In this document: positions 1-8,410 of the stretch, in pieces
How positions within the stretch are numbered: position 1 is the stretch's first letter
Layout of the letters: each line of letters begins with the position of its first letter
NCBI RefSeq assembly: GCF_001277215.2
Contig: NZ_CP013940.1
Span: 1,550,001 to 1,614,000, forward strand
DNA length: 64,000 nucleotides
Origin: Cronobacter malonaticus LMG 23826
GTDB taxonomy: Bacteria; Pseudomonadota; Gammaproteobacteria; Enterobacterales; Enterobacteriaceae
Direction: 5' to 3'
Position numbers and translations under genes: made by a program
Notes under the pieces: model-generated
What the model saw: the letters and a program-made list of their open reading frames with translations, nothing else
Told to the model about the DNA's origin: nothing
Database searches by the model: none

Positions 1-680
1 ATCGAAGGAATAATTTAACCATTATTTCCGTTCTGTAATATCTTGTAACATTAGCGCAGGATGCATCCTGACATCGTTTTATCCCCTTTTCGTTCAAAAA
101 TGCATCATTAGCATGCTTCTTATTATTTGACATAAATCACTGTTTTAATTGGTTAAGTTGGTTTAAGTACTCCCCTGGTAGTACTGTTTCTTTTATAGTG
201 ACCACCCGTGATCACGTGATGTTAAATAGTTGCAAATGTAAAGTATGACCGACTGCTACACCCTAGTTAAGGGTGAATGAATATTCGGAATTTTACGCAT
301 TGCCAGGCGTCTGTTTGGTTACTTTTTATACAAAAGAAAAGCAATCCTGATGGTTTTTTAGTGACTTTTTCCGAAAATGTGTGATACTCGTCACACTTTT
401 TCCAAAATCTTTTCACAAGCACGTTGTGTGAACGGTGTCCGCCGAGTACGATTTGCTCGATTTAGGAAAAATCTTAAGCAAGTGTAAGGAAATGATGAAA
501 GGCGTGCACGGAGCCTGCCAGGGACAATCGAATTTGACGGGAACACTGTTCACCGACAAGTCTGGTTTCACCGATGCATTTTGGCCGTAACGATTTATTT
601 TTTTACCGGGATTTGCCCGGCGACATCACGGGGTGCGGCTTCGCCGCGTTAAAATAATAGTTTGTTATTGGATGGGAAAA
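1..680 (+). promoter_or_regulatory. long AT-rich upstream region of flhDC
   Basis: No convincing gene is seen in these 680 bases, which are much more AT-rich than the flanking genes. The stretch holds a 14-bp perfect palindrome (57-70), an inverted repeat with arms AGTAC/GTACT (166-170 and 181-185), a palindrome ATCACGTGAT (211-220), a CRP box (380-395), and two small hairpins close to the start of flhD: CCGGG/CCCGG (606-620) and GCGGC/GCCGC (635-647). In E. coli this region integrates many regulators and gives a long flhDC leader that sRNAs and CsrA act on. A similar role here is inferred from position. Confidence 0.7.
380..395 (+). promoter_or_regulatory. CRP binding site upstream of flhDC
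   Basis: The sequence TGTGA-N6-TCACA matches both CRP half-sites exactly with the correct 6-bp spacer. It lies about 285 bp before the flhD start. cAMP-CRP activation of flhDC is established in E. coli and Salmonella, so catabolite control of motility is expected here. Confidence 0.8.
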
Positions 681-1031
681 ATGCATACATCCGAGTTGCT
701 GAAACATATCTACGACATCAACCTGTCATATCTGTTACTTGCACAGCGTTTGATTAGTCAGGATAAAGCGTCTGCGATGTTTCGCCTGGGTATTAGCGAA
801 GAGATGGCGTCCACACTGGGCGACCTGACACTTCCGCAAATGGTGAAACTGGCTGAAACGAACCAGCTTGTTTGTCAGTTCCGTTTTCAGGATCATCAGT
901 CGATCACGCGTTTAACACAAGAATCACGCGTTGACGATCTGCAACAGATCCACACCGGTATTCTGCTCTCCACGCGTCTGCTCAACGAGGCCAACGGCAC
1001 CGAAGACGTCGCCAGGAAGAAAAGGGCATAA
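681..1031 (+). CDS. flhD: flagellar transcriptional activator FlhD
   Basis: FlhD is the subunit that, with FlhC, forms the FlhD4C2 activator of class 2 flagellar promoters. The 116-residue product beginning [19 protein letters not shown] matches E. coli FlhD almost throughout and ends in the same RKKRA basic tail. I chose the ATG at 681 because it gives the E. coli length and is preceded by GGATGGG. An in-frame ATG at 672 would add three residues, and an upstream in-frame ATG at 633 lies inside a leader hairpin and is unlikely. flhC follows three bases after the stop. Identity is sure; the exact start is slightly less so. Confidence 0.97.
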   Translation: MHTSELLKHIYDINLSYLLLAQRLISQDKASAMFRLGISEEMASTLGDLTLPQMVKLAETNQLVCQFRFQDHQSITRLTQESRVDDLQQIHTGILLSTRLLNEANGTEDVARKKRA

Positions 1032-1034
1032 CTT

Positions 1035-1616
1035 ATGACCGACAAGAGCATTGTTCAGGAAGCCCGTGATATCCAGCTCGCCATGGAACTGATTACCCTT
1101 GGCGCACGTTTACAGATGCTGGAAAGTGAAACGCAACTTAGCCGCGGTAGACTCATCAAACTTTATAAAGAGCTGCGGGGCAGCCCGCCGCCAAAAGGTA
1201 TGTTGCCCTTTTCCACGGACTGGTTCATGACCTGGGAGCAGAACATCCACGCTTCGATGTTCTGTAACGCCTGGCAGTATCTGCTGCGCACCGGGTTGTG
1301 TTCAGGCGTTGACGCGGTTATCAAAGCGTACCGTCTGTACCTGGAGCAATGCCCGCAAGAAAACGAAGAAGGCCCGCTGCTGGCGCTGACCCGCGCCTGG
1401 ACGCTGGTCCGTTTCGTGGACAGCGGAATGCTTGAATTATCTCGCTGCAATAGCTGCGGCGGTAATTTTGTTACCCATGCACACCAGCCGGTTGGCAGCT
1501 TCGCATGCAGCCTGTGCCAGCCACCGTCTCGCGCCGTAAAAAGACGTAAACTTTCGCGAGATGCTGCCGATATTATTCCACAACTGCTGGATGAACAGGT
1601 CGAACAGGCCGTTTAA
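1035..1616 (+). CDS. flhC: flagellar transcriptional activator FlhC
   Basis: FlhC is the DNA-contacting partner of FlhD in the flagellar master regulator. The product has 193 residues (E. coli 192) and is nearly identical over its length. The C-terminal zinc site is visible as CNSCGG near residue 137 followed by CSLC near residue 157, giving the four cysteine ligands. The gene lies three bases after flhD, so the two are certainly co-transcribed. Its last 70 bases also carry a sigma-28 promoter for downstream transcription, and a strong terminator lies 25 bases beyond the stop codon. Confidence 0.97.
   Translation: MTDKSIVQEARDIQLAMELITLGARLQMLESETQLSRGRLIKLYKELRGSPPPKGMLPFSTDWFMTWEQNIHASMFCNAWQYLLRTGLCSGVDAVIKAYRLYLEQCPQENEEGPLLALTRAWTLVRFVDSGMLELSRCNSCGGNFVTHAHQPVGSFACSLCQPPSRAVKRRKLSRDAADIIPQLLDEQVEQAV
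1547..1573 (+). promoter_or_regulatory. sigma-28 (FliA) promoter inside flhC
   Basis: A -35 element TAAACTTT (1547-1554), an exact 11-base spacer and a -10 element GCCGATAT (1566-1573) fit the enterobacterial FliA consensus TAAAGTTT-N11-GCCGATAA with one mismatch in each element. It lies within the 3' end of flhC and points at motA. In E. coli the promoter for motA and the MotR sRNA is likewise inside flhC. Confidence 0.8.
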
Positions 1617-1674
1617 CCGGATAGGTGTGGAAAACCACTCCAGCAGCGGCCCAAAAGGCCGCTGCTTTTTTTTT
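1580..1674 (+). ncRNA. motR: candidate MotR-like small RNA (motA leader)
   Basis: A transcript starting about seven bases after the sigma-28 -10 element and ending at the U-tract of the terminator at 1642-1674 would be about 95 nt. That is close to the ~93-nt MotR sRNA described in E. coli, which also starts inside flhC from a FliA promoter and precedes motA. It would be a sigma-28-dependent, probably Hfq-bound RNA tuning flagellar number. The promoter and terminator are seen directly; the RNA itself is inferred, and both ends are approximate. Confidence 0.55.
1642..1674 (+). terminator. rho-independent terminator after flhC
   Basis: A 10-bp perfect stem AGCAGCGGCC/GGCCGCTGCT with a 5-base loop is followed by a run of nine T. 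It lies between flhC and motA, so motA expression needs readthrough or a promoter beyond it. It also fits as the 3' end of the MotR-like RNA. Confidence 0.88.
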
Positions 1675-1747
1675 CCTAACTGAAACCGGCAACGTTTTCT
1701 GCTCACCTGAACATCCTCGCCATAGCCAACAGCGGAAGGATGATGTC

Positions 1748-2635
1748 GTGCTGATTTTAATAGGTTACCTGGTCATTCTGGGAACGGTCTTCGGTGGTTA
1801 CATGATTACCGGAGGAGAGCTTGGTGCACTCTATCAACCTGCTGAATTAATTATTATCGGCGGGGCGGGTGTGGGTGCGTTTATCGTCGGTAACAACGGG
1901 AAAGCGATTAAGGGCACGCTGAAAGCGCTGCCGCTGCTGTTTCGCCGCTCGAAATACACCAAAAGTATGTACATGGATCTGATGGCGCTGCTGTATCGCC
2001 TGATGACCAAATCGCGCCAGCAGGGCATGTTCTCGCTGGAACGCGATATCGAGAACCCGAAAGAGAGCGAGATCTTCACCAGCTACCCGCGCATTCTGGC
2101 GGACAACACCATGCTGGAATTCATCACCGATTATCTGCGTCTCATCATCAGCGGCAACATGAACACCTTTGAGATTGAAGCGCTGATGGACGAAGAGATC
2201 GAAACGCACGAAAGCGAGGCGGAAGTCCCGGCCAACAGCCTGGCGCTGATGGGCGACTCGCTCCCGGCGTTCGGGATCGTGGCGGCGGTGATGGGCGTGG
2301 TGCACGCGCTGGCGTCGGCTGACCGTCCGGCGGCGGAACTCGGCGCGCTTATCGCGCACGCGATGGTGGGGACGTTCCTCGGCATCCTGCTGGCTTACGG
2401 CTTCGTGTCGCCGCTTGCGACCGTGCTGCGCCAGAAGAGCGCCGAAACCACCAAAATGATGCAGTGCGTGAAAGTGACGCTGCTGTCGAGCCTTAACGGT
2501 TACGCGCCGCCTATCGCCGTAGAGTTTGGTCGTAAGACGCTCTACTCCAGCGAGCGTCCGTCCTTCACCGAGCTGGATGAACACGTTCGCGCGGTGAAAT
2601 CGCCTAACCAGCAGCAGGTGACAGAAGACGCATGA
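1748..2635 (+). CDS. motA: flagellar motor stator protein MotA
   Basis: MotA is the proton-channel stator subunit of the inner membrane that pushes on FliG. With the GTG start at 1748 the protein has 295 residues, exactly the E. coli length. AAGGA lies seven bases upstream, whereas an upstream ATG in the same frame would add unrelated residues. Four membrane segments are expected (about 1-22, 34-50, 170-190 and 200-222). The FliG-contacting charges R90 and E98 are present in the cytoplasmic loop ([13 protein letters not shown]), and the proline of SLPAFG needed for torque is conserved. The gene overlaps motB by an ATGA junction. Confidence 0.97.
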   Translation: MLILIGYLVILGTVFGGYMITGGELGALYQPAELIIIGGAGVGAFIVGNNGKAIKGTLKALPLLFRRSKYTKSMYMDLMALLYRLMTKSRQQGMFSLERDIENPKESEIFTSYPRILADNTMLEFITDYLRLIISGNMNTFEIEALMDEEIETHESEAEVPANSLALMGDSLPAFGIVAAVMGVVHALASADRPAAELGALIAHAMVGTFLGILLAYGFVSPLATVLRQKSAETTKMMQCVKVTLLSSLNGYAPPIAVEFGRKTLYSSERPSFTELDEHVRAVKSPNQQQVTEDA

Positions 2636-3564
2636 AAAACAGCAACCACCCCGTCGTTATCGTAAAAAAGCGCAAGCATAAAGGGCACGGCGGCGGTTCG
2701 CACGGCTCGTGGAAAATCGCTTACGCCGACTTTATGACAGCCATGATGGCCTTCTTCCTGGTGATGTGGCTTATCTCCATCTCCAGCCCGAAGGAGCTGA
2801 CGCAGATTGCGGAATATTTCCGCACGCCGCTGTCGGCCGCCATCACCGGCGGGCATCGCATCGCCGATAGCGAAAGCCCGATTCCGGGGGGTGGGGATGA
2901 TGTCACGCAGTCGCAGGGCGAAGTGAAAAAACAAGAGCCGAATATCGACGAGCTGAAAAAACGCATGGAGCGTAACCGCCTGCAAAAACTGCGTGGCGAT
3001 CTGGATCAGCTTATCGAAGCCGACCCGAAACTGCGCGCGCTGCGCCCGCATCTGCGCATCGATCTTGTGCAGGAAGGGCTGCGTATTCAGATTATCGACA
3101 GCCAGAACCGCCCGATGTTTAAAACCGGCAGCGCCGAAGTGGAGCCGTATATGCGCGACATCCTGCGCGCCATCGCGCCGGTGCTGAACGGCATACCGAA
3201 TAAAGTGAGCCTGTCAGGCCATACCGACGACTTCCCGTACGCCAACGGCGAACGCGGCTACAGCAACTGGGAACTCTCGGCAGACCGCGCCAACGCGTCG
3301 CGCCGCGAGCTGGTTATCGGCGGGCTTGATGATGGCAAAGTTCTGCGCGTGGTCGGCATGGCCGCCACGATGCGCCTGGCGGAGAAAGGGGCGAATGAAG
3401 CCCTCAACCGCCGCATAAGTTTGCTGGTACTTAACAAGCAGTCGGAAGATGCCATCGTGCATGAAAACGCCGAAAGCGAGAATGAGTCACTGAGCGTATT
3501 ACAACAACCGGGCGCCGTCCCCCCGGCCTCAAACCCAACACCGTCCCAACCGGTTACGAGGTGA
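2632..3564 (+). CDS. motB: flagellar motor stator protein MotB
   Basis: MotB anchors the stator to peptidoglycan and carries the proton-binding aspartate. The 310-residue product has a short basic N-terminus, a single membrane helix from about residue 30, the essential Asp in [10 protein letters not shown] (D33 here, D32 in E. coli), a plug and linker, and an OmpA-like peptidoglycan-binding domain (about 150-270) with [10 protein letters not shown] and NRRISLLVL. It overlaps the motA stop by four bases, so the two are translationally coupled. cheA follows after four bases. Confidence 0.97.
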   Translation: MKNSNHPVVIVKKRKHKGHGGGSHGSWKIAYADFMTAMMAFFLVMWLISISSPKELTQIAEYFRTPLSAAITGGHRIADSESPIPGGGDDVTQSQGEVKKQEPNIDELKKRMERNRLQKLRGDLDQLIEADPKLRALRPHLRIDLVQEGLRIQIIDSQNRPMFKTGSAEVEPYMRDILRAIAPVLNGIPNKVSLSGHTDDFPYANGERGYSNWELSADRANASRRELVIGGLDDGKVLRVVGMAATMRLAEKGANEALNRRISLLVLNKQSEDAIVHENAESENESLSVLQQPGAVPPASNPTPSQPVTR

Positions 3565-3568
3565 TAGC

Positions 3569-5578
3569 GTGAGTATGGATATTAGCGATTTTTATCAGAC
3601 ATTTTTCGATGAGGCTGACGAACTGTTGGCTGACATGGAGCAGCATTTGCTCGATCTGGTGCCCGAAGCGCCCGATGCCGAACAGCTAAATGCCATATTC
3701 CGCGCCGCGCACTCCATCAAGGGTGGCGCGGGGACCTTTGGCTTCACCATCCTGCAGGAAACCACCCATCTGATGGAAAACCTGCTGGATGAGGCACGTC
3801 GGGGTGAAATGCAACTCAACACCGACATTATCAACCTGTTTTTGGAAACCAAAGATATTATGCAGGAACAGCTTGACGCTTATAAAAGCTCTCAGGAGCC
3901 GGACGCAGCCAGCTTTGAATACATCTGTCAGGCGCTGCGCCAGCTGGCGCTCGAAGCCAAAGGCGAAGCGCCTGCGGCGGCGGCGAAACTCTCTGTTGTT
4001 GAAACAGAAACCGCGGCACCTGCGGCCAGTGCACCCACGGATGGCGGCAAGCTGCGCATAAAGCTTGGCAAGCTCAAAGGCAATGAAATCGAACTCCTGC
4101 AGGAAGAGCTCGGTAATCTCGGCGCCTTAAGCCAGATTGAAAAGGGTGCCGATCACCTCATCGCCACCCTTGAAACCAGCGCCAGCGCGGATGACATCAC
4201 CGCGGTGCTCTGCTTCGTCATCGAAGGCGATCAGATTGAGTTCCTGCCGCTGCCTGCCGCTGATGAAGCGCCTGCTGTTGCGGCCGCGCCGGTCGTTGAA
4301 GCCGCGCCTGCTCCTGTGGCCGCGCCGGTCGCGAAAGCGCCTGCCGCCAGCGCCCCGCGCGCCGAGCAGAGCAAACCGGCTCGCGAGAAAGAAAACACCA
4401 GCATCCGCGTGGCGGTTGAGAAAGTTGACCAGCTCATTAACCTGGTGGGCGAACTGGTGATCACCCAGTCGATGCTCCAGCAGCGCTCCAACGAACTGGA
4501 CCCGGTCACGCATGGCGATCTGATCACCAGCATGAGTCAGTTACAACGTAACGCGCGCGATCTCCAGGAATCGGTGATGTCCATCCGTATGATGCCGATG
4601 GAATACGTTTTCAGCCGCTTCCCGCGTCTGGTGCGCGATCTGGCGAGCAAACTTGGTAAACAGGTTGAACTGACCTTACAGGGCAGCTCCACCGAACTCG
4701 ACAAGAGCCTGATCGAACGCATCATCGACCCGTTAACGCACCTGGTGCGTAACAGCCTCGACCACGGTATCGAAGCGCCGGAAAAACGCGCCGCCGCGGG
4801 TAAATCCCAGGTGGGCAACCTGATCCTCTCCGCAGAGCATCAGGGCGGCAACATTTGCATCGAAGTGACCGATGACGGCGCAGGCCTGAACCGCGAACGT
4901 ATTCTGGCGAAAGCGATGTCTCAGGGTATGGCCGTCAGCGAAAGCATGACCGACGACGAAGTGGGCATGCTCATCTTCGCGCCGGGCTTCTCCACGGCTG
5001 AACAGGTGACCGATGTTTCCGGTCGCGGCGTCGGCATGGACGTGGTGAAACGTAACATTCAGGAGATGGGCGGCCATGTTGAAATCGCCTCCCGTCAGGG
5101 CCAGGGCACGACCATTCGCATCCTGCTGCCGCTGACGCTGGCCATTCTCGACGGCATGTCGGTTAAGGTAAACGAAGAAGTCTTTATTCTGCCGCTGAAC
5201 GCGGTCATGGAATCGCTGCAACCGCGTAAAGAAGATCTGCACCCGCTGGCAGGCGGCGAGCGCGTACTGGAAGTGCGTGGCGAATATCTGCCGCTGGTTG
5301 AGTTGTGGAAAGTCTTTGATGTGCAAGGGGCGAAAACCGAAGCGACGCAGGGCATTGTCGTTATCCTGCAAAGCGCCGGTCGCCGTTATGCACTGCTGGT
5401 CGATCAGCTGATTGGCCAACACCAGGTCGTCGTGAAAAACCTTGAGAGTAACTATCGCAAGGTGCCGGGTATTTCGGCCGCCACGATCCTGGGCGATGGT
5501 AGCGTGGCGCTGATTGTTGATGTATCCGCGCTGCAAAGTTTAAACCGTGAGCAACGTCTGGCGCCGACCGCCGCCTGA
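3569..5578 (+). CDS. cheA: chemotaxis histidine kinase CheA
   Basis: CheA phosphorylates itself under receptor control and passes the phosphate to CheY and CheB. At 669 residues it is 15 longer than E. coli CheA. Domains in order: P1 HPt with phospho-accepting H48 ([12 protein letters not shown]), P2 CheY/CheB docking (about 160-230), an Ala/Pro-rich linker (about 230-275) that carries the extra length, P3 dimerisation, P4 HATPase with N box ([10 protein letters not shown]), DDGAGL, FAPGFST and GRGVGMD, and P5 CheW-like. The start is GTG after GAGGTGA. The internal Met near residue 98 that gives the short form in E. coli is conserved. Confidence 0.97.
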   Translation: MSMDISDFYQTFFDEADELLADMEQHLLDLVPEAPDAEQLNAIFRAAHSIKGGAGTFGFTILQETTHLMENLLDEARRGEMQLNTDIINLFLETKDIMQEQLDAYKSSQEPDAASFEYICQALRQLALEAKGEAPAAAAKLSVVETETAAPAASAPTDGGKLRIKLGKLKGNEIELLQEELGNLGALSQIEKGADHLIATLETSASADDITAVLCFVIEGDQIEFLPLPAADEAPAVAAAPVVEAAPAPVAAPVAKAPAASAPRAEQSKPAREKENTSIRVAVEKVDQLINLVGELVITQSMLQQRSNELDPVTHGDLITSMSQLQRNARDLQESVMSIRMMPMEYVFSRFPRLVRDLASKLGKQVELTLQGSSTELDKSLIERIIDPLTHLVRNSLDHGIEAPEKRAAAGKSQVGNLILSAEHQGGNICIEVTDDGAGLNRERILAKAMSQGMAVSESMTDDEVGMLIFAPGFSTAEQVTDVSGRGVGMDVVKRNIQEMGGHVEIASRQGQGTTIRILLPLTLAILDGMSVKVNEEVFILPLNAVMESLQPRKEDLHPLAGGERVLEVRGEYLPLVELWKVFDVQGAKTEATQGIVVILQSAGRRYALLVDQLIGQHQVVVKNLESNYRKVPGISAATILGDGSVALIVDVSALQSLNREQRLAPTAA

Positions 5579-5606
5579 AGCCACTATCGTAGAAAAGGTA
5601 AGTAAT

Positions 5607-6110
5607 ATGACCGGTATGAGCAACGTCACTAAACTGGCCGGCGAGCCGTCTGGCCAGGAGTTCCTGGTATTCACCCTGGGCGACGAAGAATATGGTATCG
5701 ATATTCTGAAAGTGCAGGAGATCCGCGGTTACGATCAGGTAACCCGTATCGCCAACACGCCGTCTTTCATTAAAGGCGTCACCAACCTGCGCGGTGTTAT
5801 CGTGCCTATCGTTGACCTGCGCGTGAAGTTTGAGCAGGGCGATGTGGAATATAATGAAAACACCGTGGTTATCGTTCTGAATTTCGGTCAGCGCGTGGTC
5901 GGCATCGTGGTGGACGGCGTCTCTGACGTGCTGTCGCTGACTGCCGAGCAGATCCGCCCGGCACCGGAATTCGCTGTGACGCTCTCCACAGAATACCTGA
6001 CTGGCCTCGGCGCTATTGGCGAACGCATGCTGATTCTGGTACACATTGAGAAGCTGCTCAACAGCGAAGAGATGGAGCTGATTGACAGCGCAACCGCCCG
6101 CGTGGCGTGA
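5607..6110 (+). CDS. cheW: chemotaxis coupling protein CheW
   Basis: CheW links CheA P5 to receptor tips in the chemosensory array. The ATG at 5607 gives 167 residues, identical in length to E. coli, starting [16 protein letters not shown]; the frame is open further upstream but unlike the family. Conserved blocks include [15 protein letters not shown] and [13 protein letters not shown]. The start lies 28 bases after cheA. A strong terminator follows, and then the pilus operon, where E. coli has tar. This gene therefore closes the mot-che operon. Confidence 0.97.
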   Translation: MTGMSNVTKLAGEPSGQEFLVFTLGDEEYGIDILKVQEIRGYDQVTRIANTPSFIKGVTNLRGVIVPIVDLRVKFEQGDVEYNENTVVIVLNFGQRVVGIVVDGVSDVLSLTAEQIRPAPEFAVTLSTEYLTGLGAIGERMLILVHIEKLLNSEEMELIDSATARVA

Positions 6111-6131
6111 CAACAAGAAAAGCAGTGGCAC

Positions 6132-6156
6132 GGGGCGCGAAAGCGCCCCTTTTTTT
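6132..6156 (+). terminator. rho-independent terminator after cheW
   Basis: A perfect 7-bp stem GGGGCGC/GCGCCCC with a GAAA tetraloop is followed by seven T. It ends the motA-motB-cheA-cheW transcript and insulates it from the pilus genes. Confidence 0.92.
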
Positions 6157-6160
6157 CGCC

Positions 6161-6493
6161 TGTTGTTTGCATGCGCCGCCCGCCACCGCTGGAGAAAGGG
6201 CGCGCTTTTTACCGTGAAACACCGCTTATAATGTGACGCAAATCACATATCAATTAATATATCGTTTGCTGTTTACATTTAGAAATGTCTCTTGATATTT
6301 AACTTACTGTAAATAAAGCTTTTTATCCATTCTCGTAACGCCTCGCTGATACTTTTCACAACTTTTGTGATGTTTTGAAACATAAACTAAATTTCAGTTT
6401 AGCGTCTCGCCTGACGCGCTGCGCTTTATGGTTCAGGTCGCTATCCCGGCCCGGCAGAGCGTTACTTCCGTTAAGAGTTTGAGGATAAACACG
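6161..6493 (+). promoter_or_regulatory. AT-rich promoter region of the pilus operon
   Basis: This stretch holds a CRP box (6232-6247), an AT-rich core (about 6245-6325) and an inverted repeat TAAACT-N7-AGTTTA (6383-6401). No gene is seen in it. GAGG at 6481-6484 serves as the ribosome site of the first pilin. The sharp drop in GC compared with both flanks is typical of H-NS-silenced fimbrial promoters, which is an inference. Confidence 0.65.
6232..6247 (+). promoter_or_regulatory. CRP binding site upstream of the pilus operon
   Basis: TGTGA-CGCAAA-TCACA matches both CRP half-sites perfectly, in an AT-rich context about 250 bp before the first pilin gene. It suggests cAMP-CRP control of the pilus, the same input seen at flhDC 6 kb upstream. 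Confidence 0.75.
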
Positions 6494-7060
6494 ATGAAAA
6501 CACGTCTGTTAGCGGTTATCTTCGGTGCCGGTATGATGCTGGGCGCGCCGACAAGCTACGCGGTCACCAGTAGCGGGACCATTGGCGCAACCTTAACACT
6601 GACTAATGGTTGCCTGATTAACGGCTCGCCGAGCCAGAACGGGATCAACTTCGGTACCCTGAACTTCGGCACCAGCCCGGCTACGTTCTCCACGCTGACC
6701 ACCCAGTTAACCGGCGCAGGCGGCGGCAATACCTTCTCTATTCAGTGCACCACGCCGGAATACACCGTGCAGATTACGGGCAGCACCAACCAGGCGCCGG
6801 GCACCGTCGTCGGCACGCCAGGCACGCCGGGGCGTTATCTGGTAAATACCACCAACACCGCGCAGGGCGTGGCGTACAGCCTCTACAGCGACAGCGCCTT
6901 CCAGAACGTTATTGCCAATAACGCCTCTATTCCCGCGGCCTCGACCACCGGCGGGGTGAGCAACTACACCATCTATGGCCGTATTCAGGGCGGCGGTAAC
7001 AGCGTGACCGTCGTACCAGGCACCTACACCGACACCATTAACGTCAGCGTCACCTACTAA
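6494..7060 (+). CDS. archaic chaperone-usher pilus subunit (SCPU domain), likely major pilin
   Basis: This is a secreted structural subunit of a Csu-type pilus. The 188-residue product has a signal peptide (basic MKTR, hydrophobic core, cleavage near SYA-VTSSG). A spore-coat-U/Csu-type domain follows, with GTIGATLTLTNGCLING at the start, INFGTLNFGT in the middle and the terminal pattern PGTYTDTINVSVTY. Two cysteines (NGCL and IQCT) would form the family disulfide. I chose ATG 6494 because it begins the signal peptide and follows GAGGATAAA. It is the first gene of a five-gene operon. As the first and simplest subunit it is probably the shaft pilin, by analogy with CsuA/B. Confidence 0.85.
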   Translation: MKTRLLAVIFGAGMMLGAPTSYAVTSSGTIGATLTLTNGCLINGSPSQNGINFGTLNFGTSPATFSTLTTQLTGAGGGNTFSIQCTTPEYTVQITGSTNQAPGTVVGTPGTPGRYLVNTTNTAQGVAYSLYSDSAFQNVIANNASIPAASTTGGVSNYTIYGRIQGGGNSVTVVPGTYTDTINVSVTY

Positions 7061-7077
7061 GCGCCAGCAGGGCCGCG

Positions 7078-7635
7078 ATGAGGATGAAGGGCAACCGGCC
7101 ACGGTTGCCCCAGGGGAGCGCTGTGCGGCGCATTCTGTGGGGAACGGCTGGCATGTTAACGGTGTGCTGCAACAACGTGCAGGCCGTGACCACGCAGTCG
7201 TTTCAGGTGAGCGCCACTATCGCTGCCGGCTGTTCCGTCACGACCGGCACAGGCGGCGTCATGGGATCGCTCAACTTCGGCACCCATACCGGCGTGGAAA
7301 GTTCGCGCGTCAGCACCAGCTTCGTGCCATCTTCCTCATTATTGCTCGCCTGCACGCCGGGCGTGGCGCTCAGCATGAGCATCAACGGCGGCCAGAACTA
7401 CGGCTCGTCTGTGCGCAATATGGTGCGCGGCGGCGGTACTGAACGGGTGCCGTATCGTCTCTATACGTCCAGCTCGCTCAATGCGGCGAGTGAAATTGGC
7501 GTCAACCAGGCGGTTTCCATCACGTACAGCAACAGTAACAACATTTCGCTGCCTCTCTTTGGCGCAGCGCAGCTCACGGGCTTTAGCCCCGCCGGCAGCT
7601 ATACCGACACGCTGACGGTGACATTATCATGGTGA
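7078..7635 (+). CDS. archaic chaperone-usher pilus subunit (SCPU domain), second pilin
   Basis: This 185-residue secreted SCPU-domain protein is the second subunit of the operon. A fairly long N-terminus (MRMKGNRPRLPQGSAVRR) precedes the hydrophobic core and a cleavage near VQA-VTTQS. The domain shows AAGCSVTTG, SLNFGTHTG, LLACTPG, an Asn-Met-x-Arg-Gly block (VRNMVRGG) and the closing PAGSYTDTLTVTLSW. It lies 17 bases after the first pilin. It resembles the minor subunits (CsuA or CsuB) of Acinetobacter Csu pili; which one it equals cannot be told from this sequence. Confidence 0.82.
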   Translation: MRMKGNRPRLPQGSAVRRILWGTAGMLTVCCNNVQAVTTQSFQVSATIAAGCSVTTGTGGVMGSLNFGTHTGVESSRVSTSFVPSSSLLLACTPGVALSMSINGGQNYGSSVRNMVRGGGTERVPYRLYTSSSLNAASEIGVNQAVSITYSNSNNISLPLFGAAQLTGFSPAGSYTDTLTVTLSW

Positions 7636-7651
7636 TACAGGGAGAGCAGAC

Positions 7652-8410
7652 ATGATGCAGTGCGCAACGTCTCTCAGGCGGCTCGGACTGGCCGCCGCGT
7701 TTTGGCTGGCCGCAGGCAACGCCTGGTCCGCCGGTAATATGCTTATCTGGCCCATCGATCCTTACCTCGCGCCCGGCGACAACGCGGCGGAATTATGGAT
7801 ACAGAATCAGGGCGCCACGCCGATGACCATGCAGGTGCGCATTGTGCGCTGGCGGCAGGAGGGCGGCAACGAGCGCTATCAGCAGCAGCAGGATGTGGTG
7901 GCAAGCCCGCCGATTGTGCGCATTGATGGCGGTAAAAAGCAGCTTATTCGCCTGATAAGTCAGGCCCAGGTGCCCACTGGCGTCGAGCAGGCTTACCGCA
8001 TTGTGGTTGATGAAATCCCACAGCCCACCGAGCCTGGCAAACCGCAGCTCGGCCTGAAACTGCAAATGCGCTATTCGATTCCGCTTTTCGCGTACGGCCA
8101 GGGCGTCGCCACCGAGCGCGCGGGCGCGCATCACGCGTATTTACAGCCGGAGAACCTCTCCTGGCGCGTGGTCCGGGATAACGGCAAACCCGCGATTGAA
8201 ATCGCCAACCGGGATCAGATCCACGCACGCATCAGTAAAGTGACGATACAGCAGGGCGGCAAGTCGCACGTGCTGGCGGAAGGATTACTGGGCTATGTGT
8301 TGCCGGGCCAGACTCGCGTCTTCCCGCTGCCCGCCGGTATGCCGCAGCCCACACAGCTTAGCGCCTCCGTCAACGCCCGCGAGGGGACATGGCAGGCCGC
8401 CGCCCGGTGA
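7652..8410 (+). CDS. periplasmic pilus chaperone (archaic class, CsuC-like)
   Basis: The chaperone donates a strand to pilin subunits in the periplasm and delivers them to the usher. The 252-residue product has a signal peptide (cleavage near WSA-GNMLIWP) and two immunoglobulin-like domains. The first shows AELWIQNQGATPMTMQVRIVRW and ends with QLIRLISQ; the second carries RISKVTIQQGG. The start ATG at 7652 has GGGAG upstream, and a second ATG follows at once. Its 3' end overlaps the usher gene by 22 bases, a sign of coupled translation. Confidence 0.88.
   Translation: MMQCATSLRRLGLAAAFWLAAGNAWSAGNMLIWPIDPYLAPGDNAAELWIQNQGATPMTMQVRIVRWRQEGGNERYQQQQDVVASPPIVRIDGGKKQLIRLISQAQVPTGVEQAYRIVVDEIPQPTEPGKPQLGLKLQMRYSIPLFAYGQGVATERAGAHHAYLQPENLSWRVVRDNGKPAIEIANRDQIHARISKVTIQQGGKSHVLAEGLLGYVLPGQTRVFPLPAGMPQPTQLSASVNAREGTWQAAAR

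Noticed and set aside
1675..1747. a sigma-28 promoter directly upstream of motA
   Set aside because: No pair of -35 and -10 elements with 11-base spacing is present here; the good match lies inside flhC.
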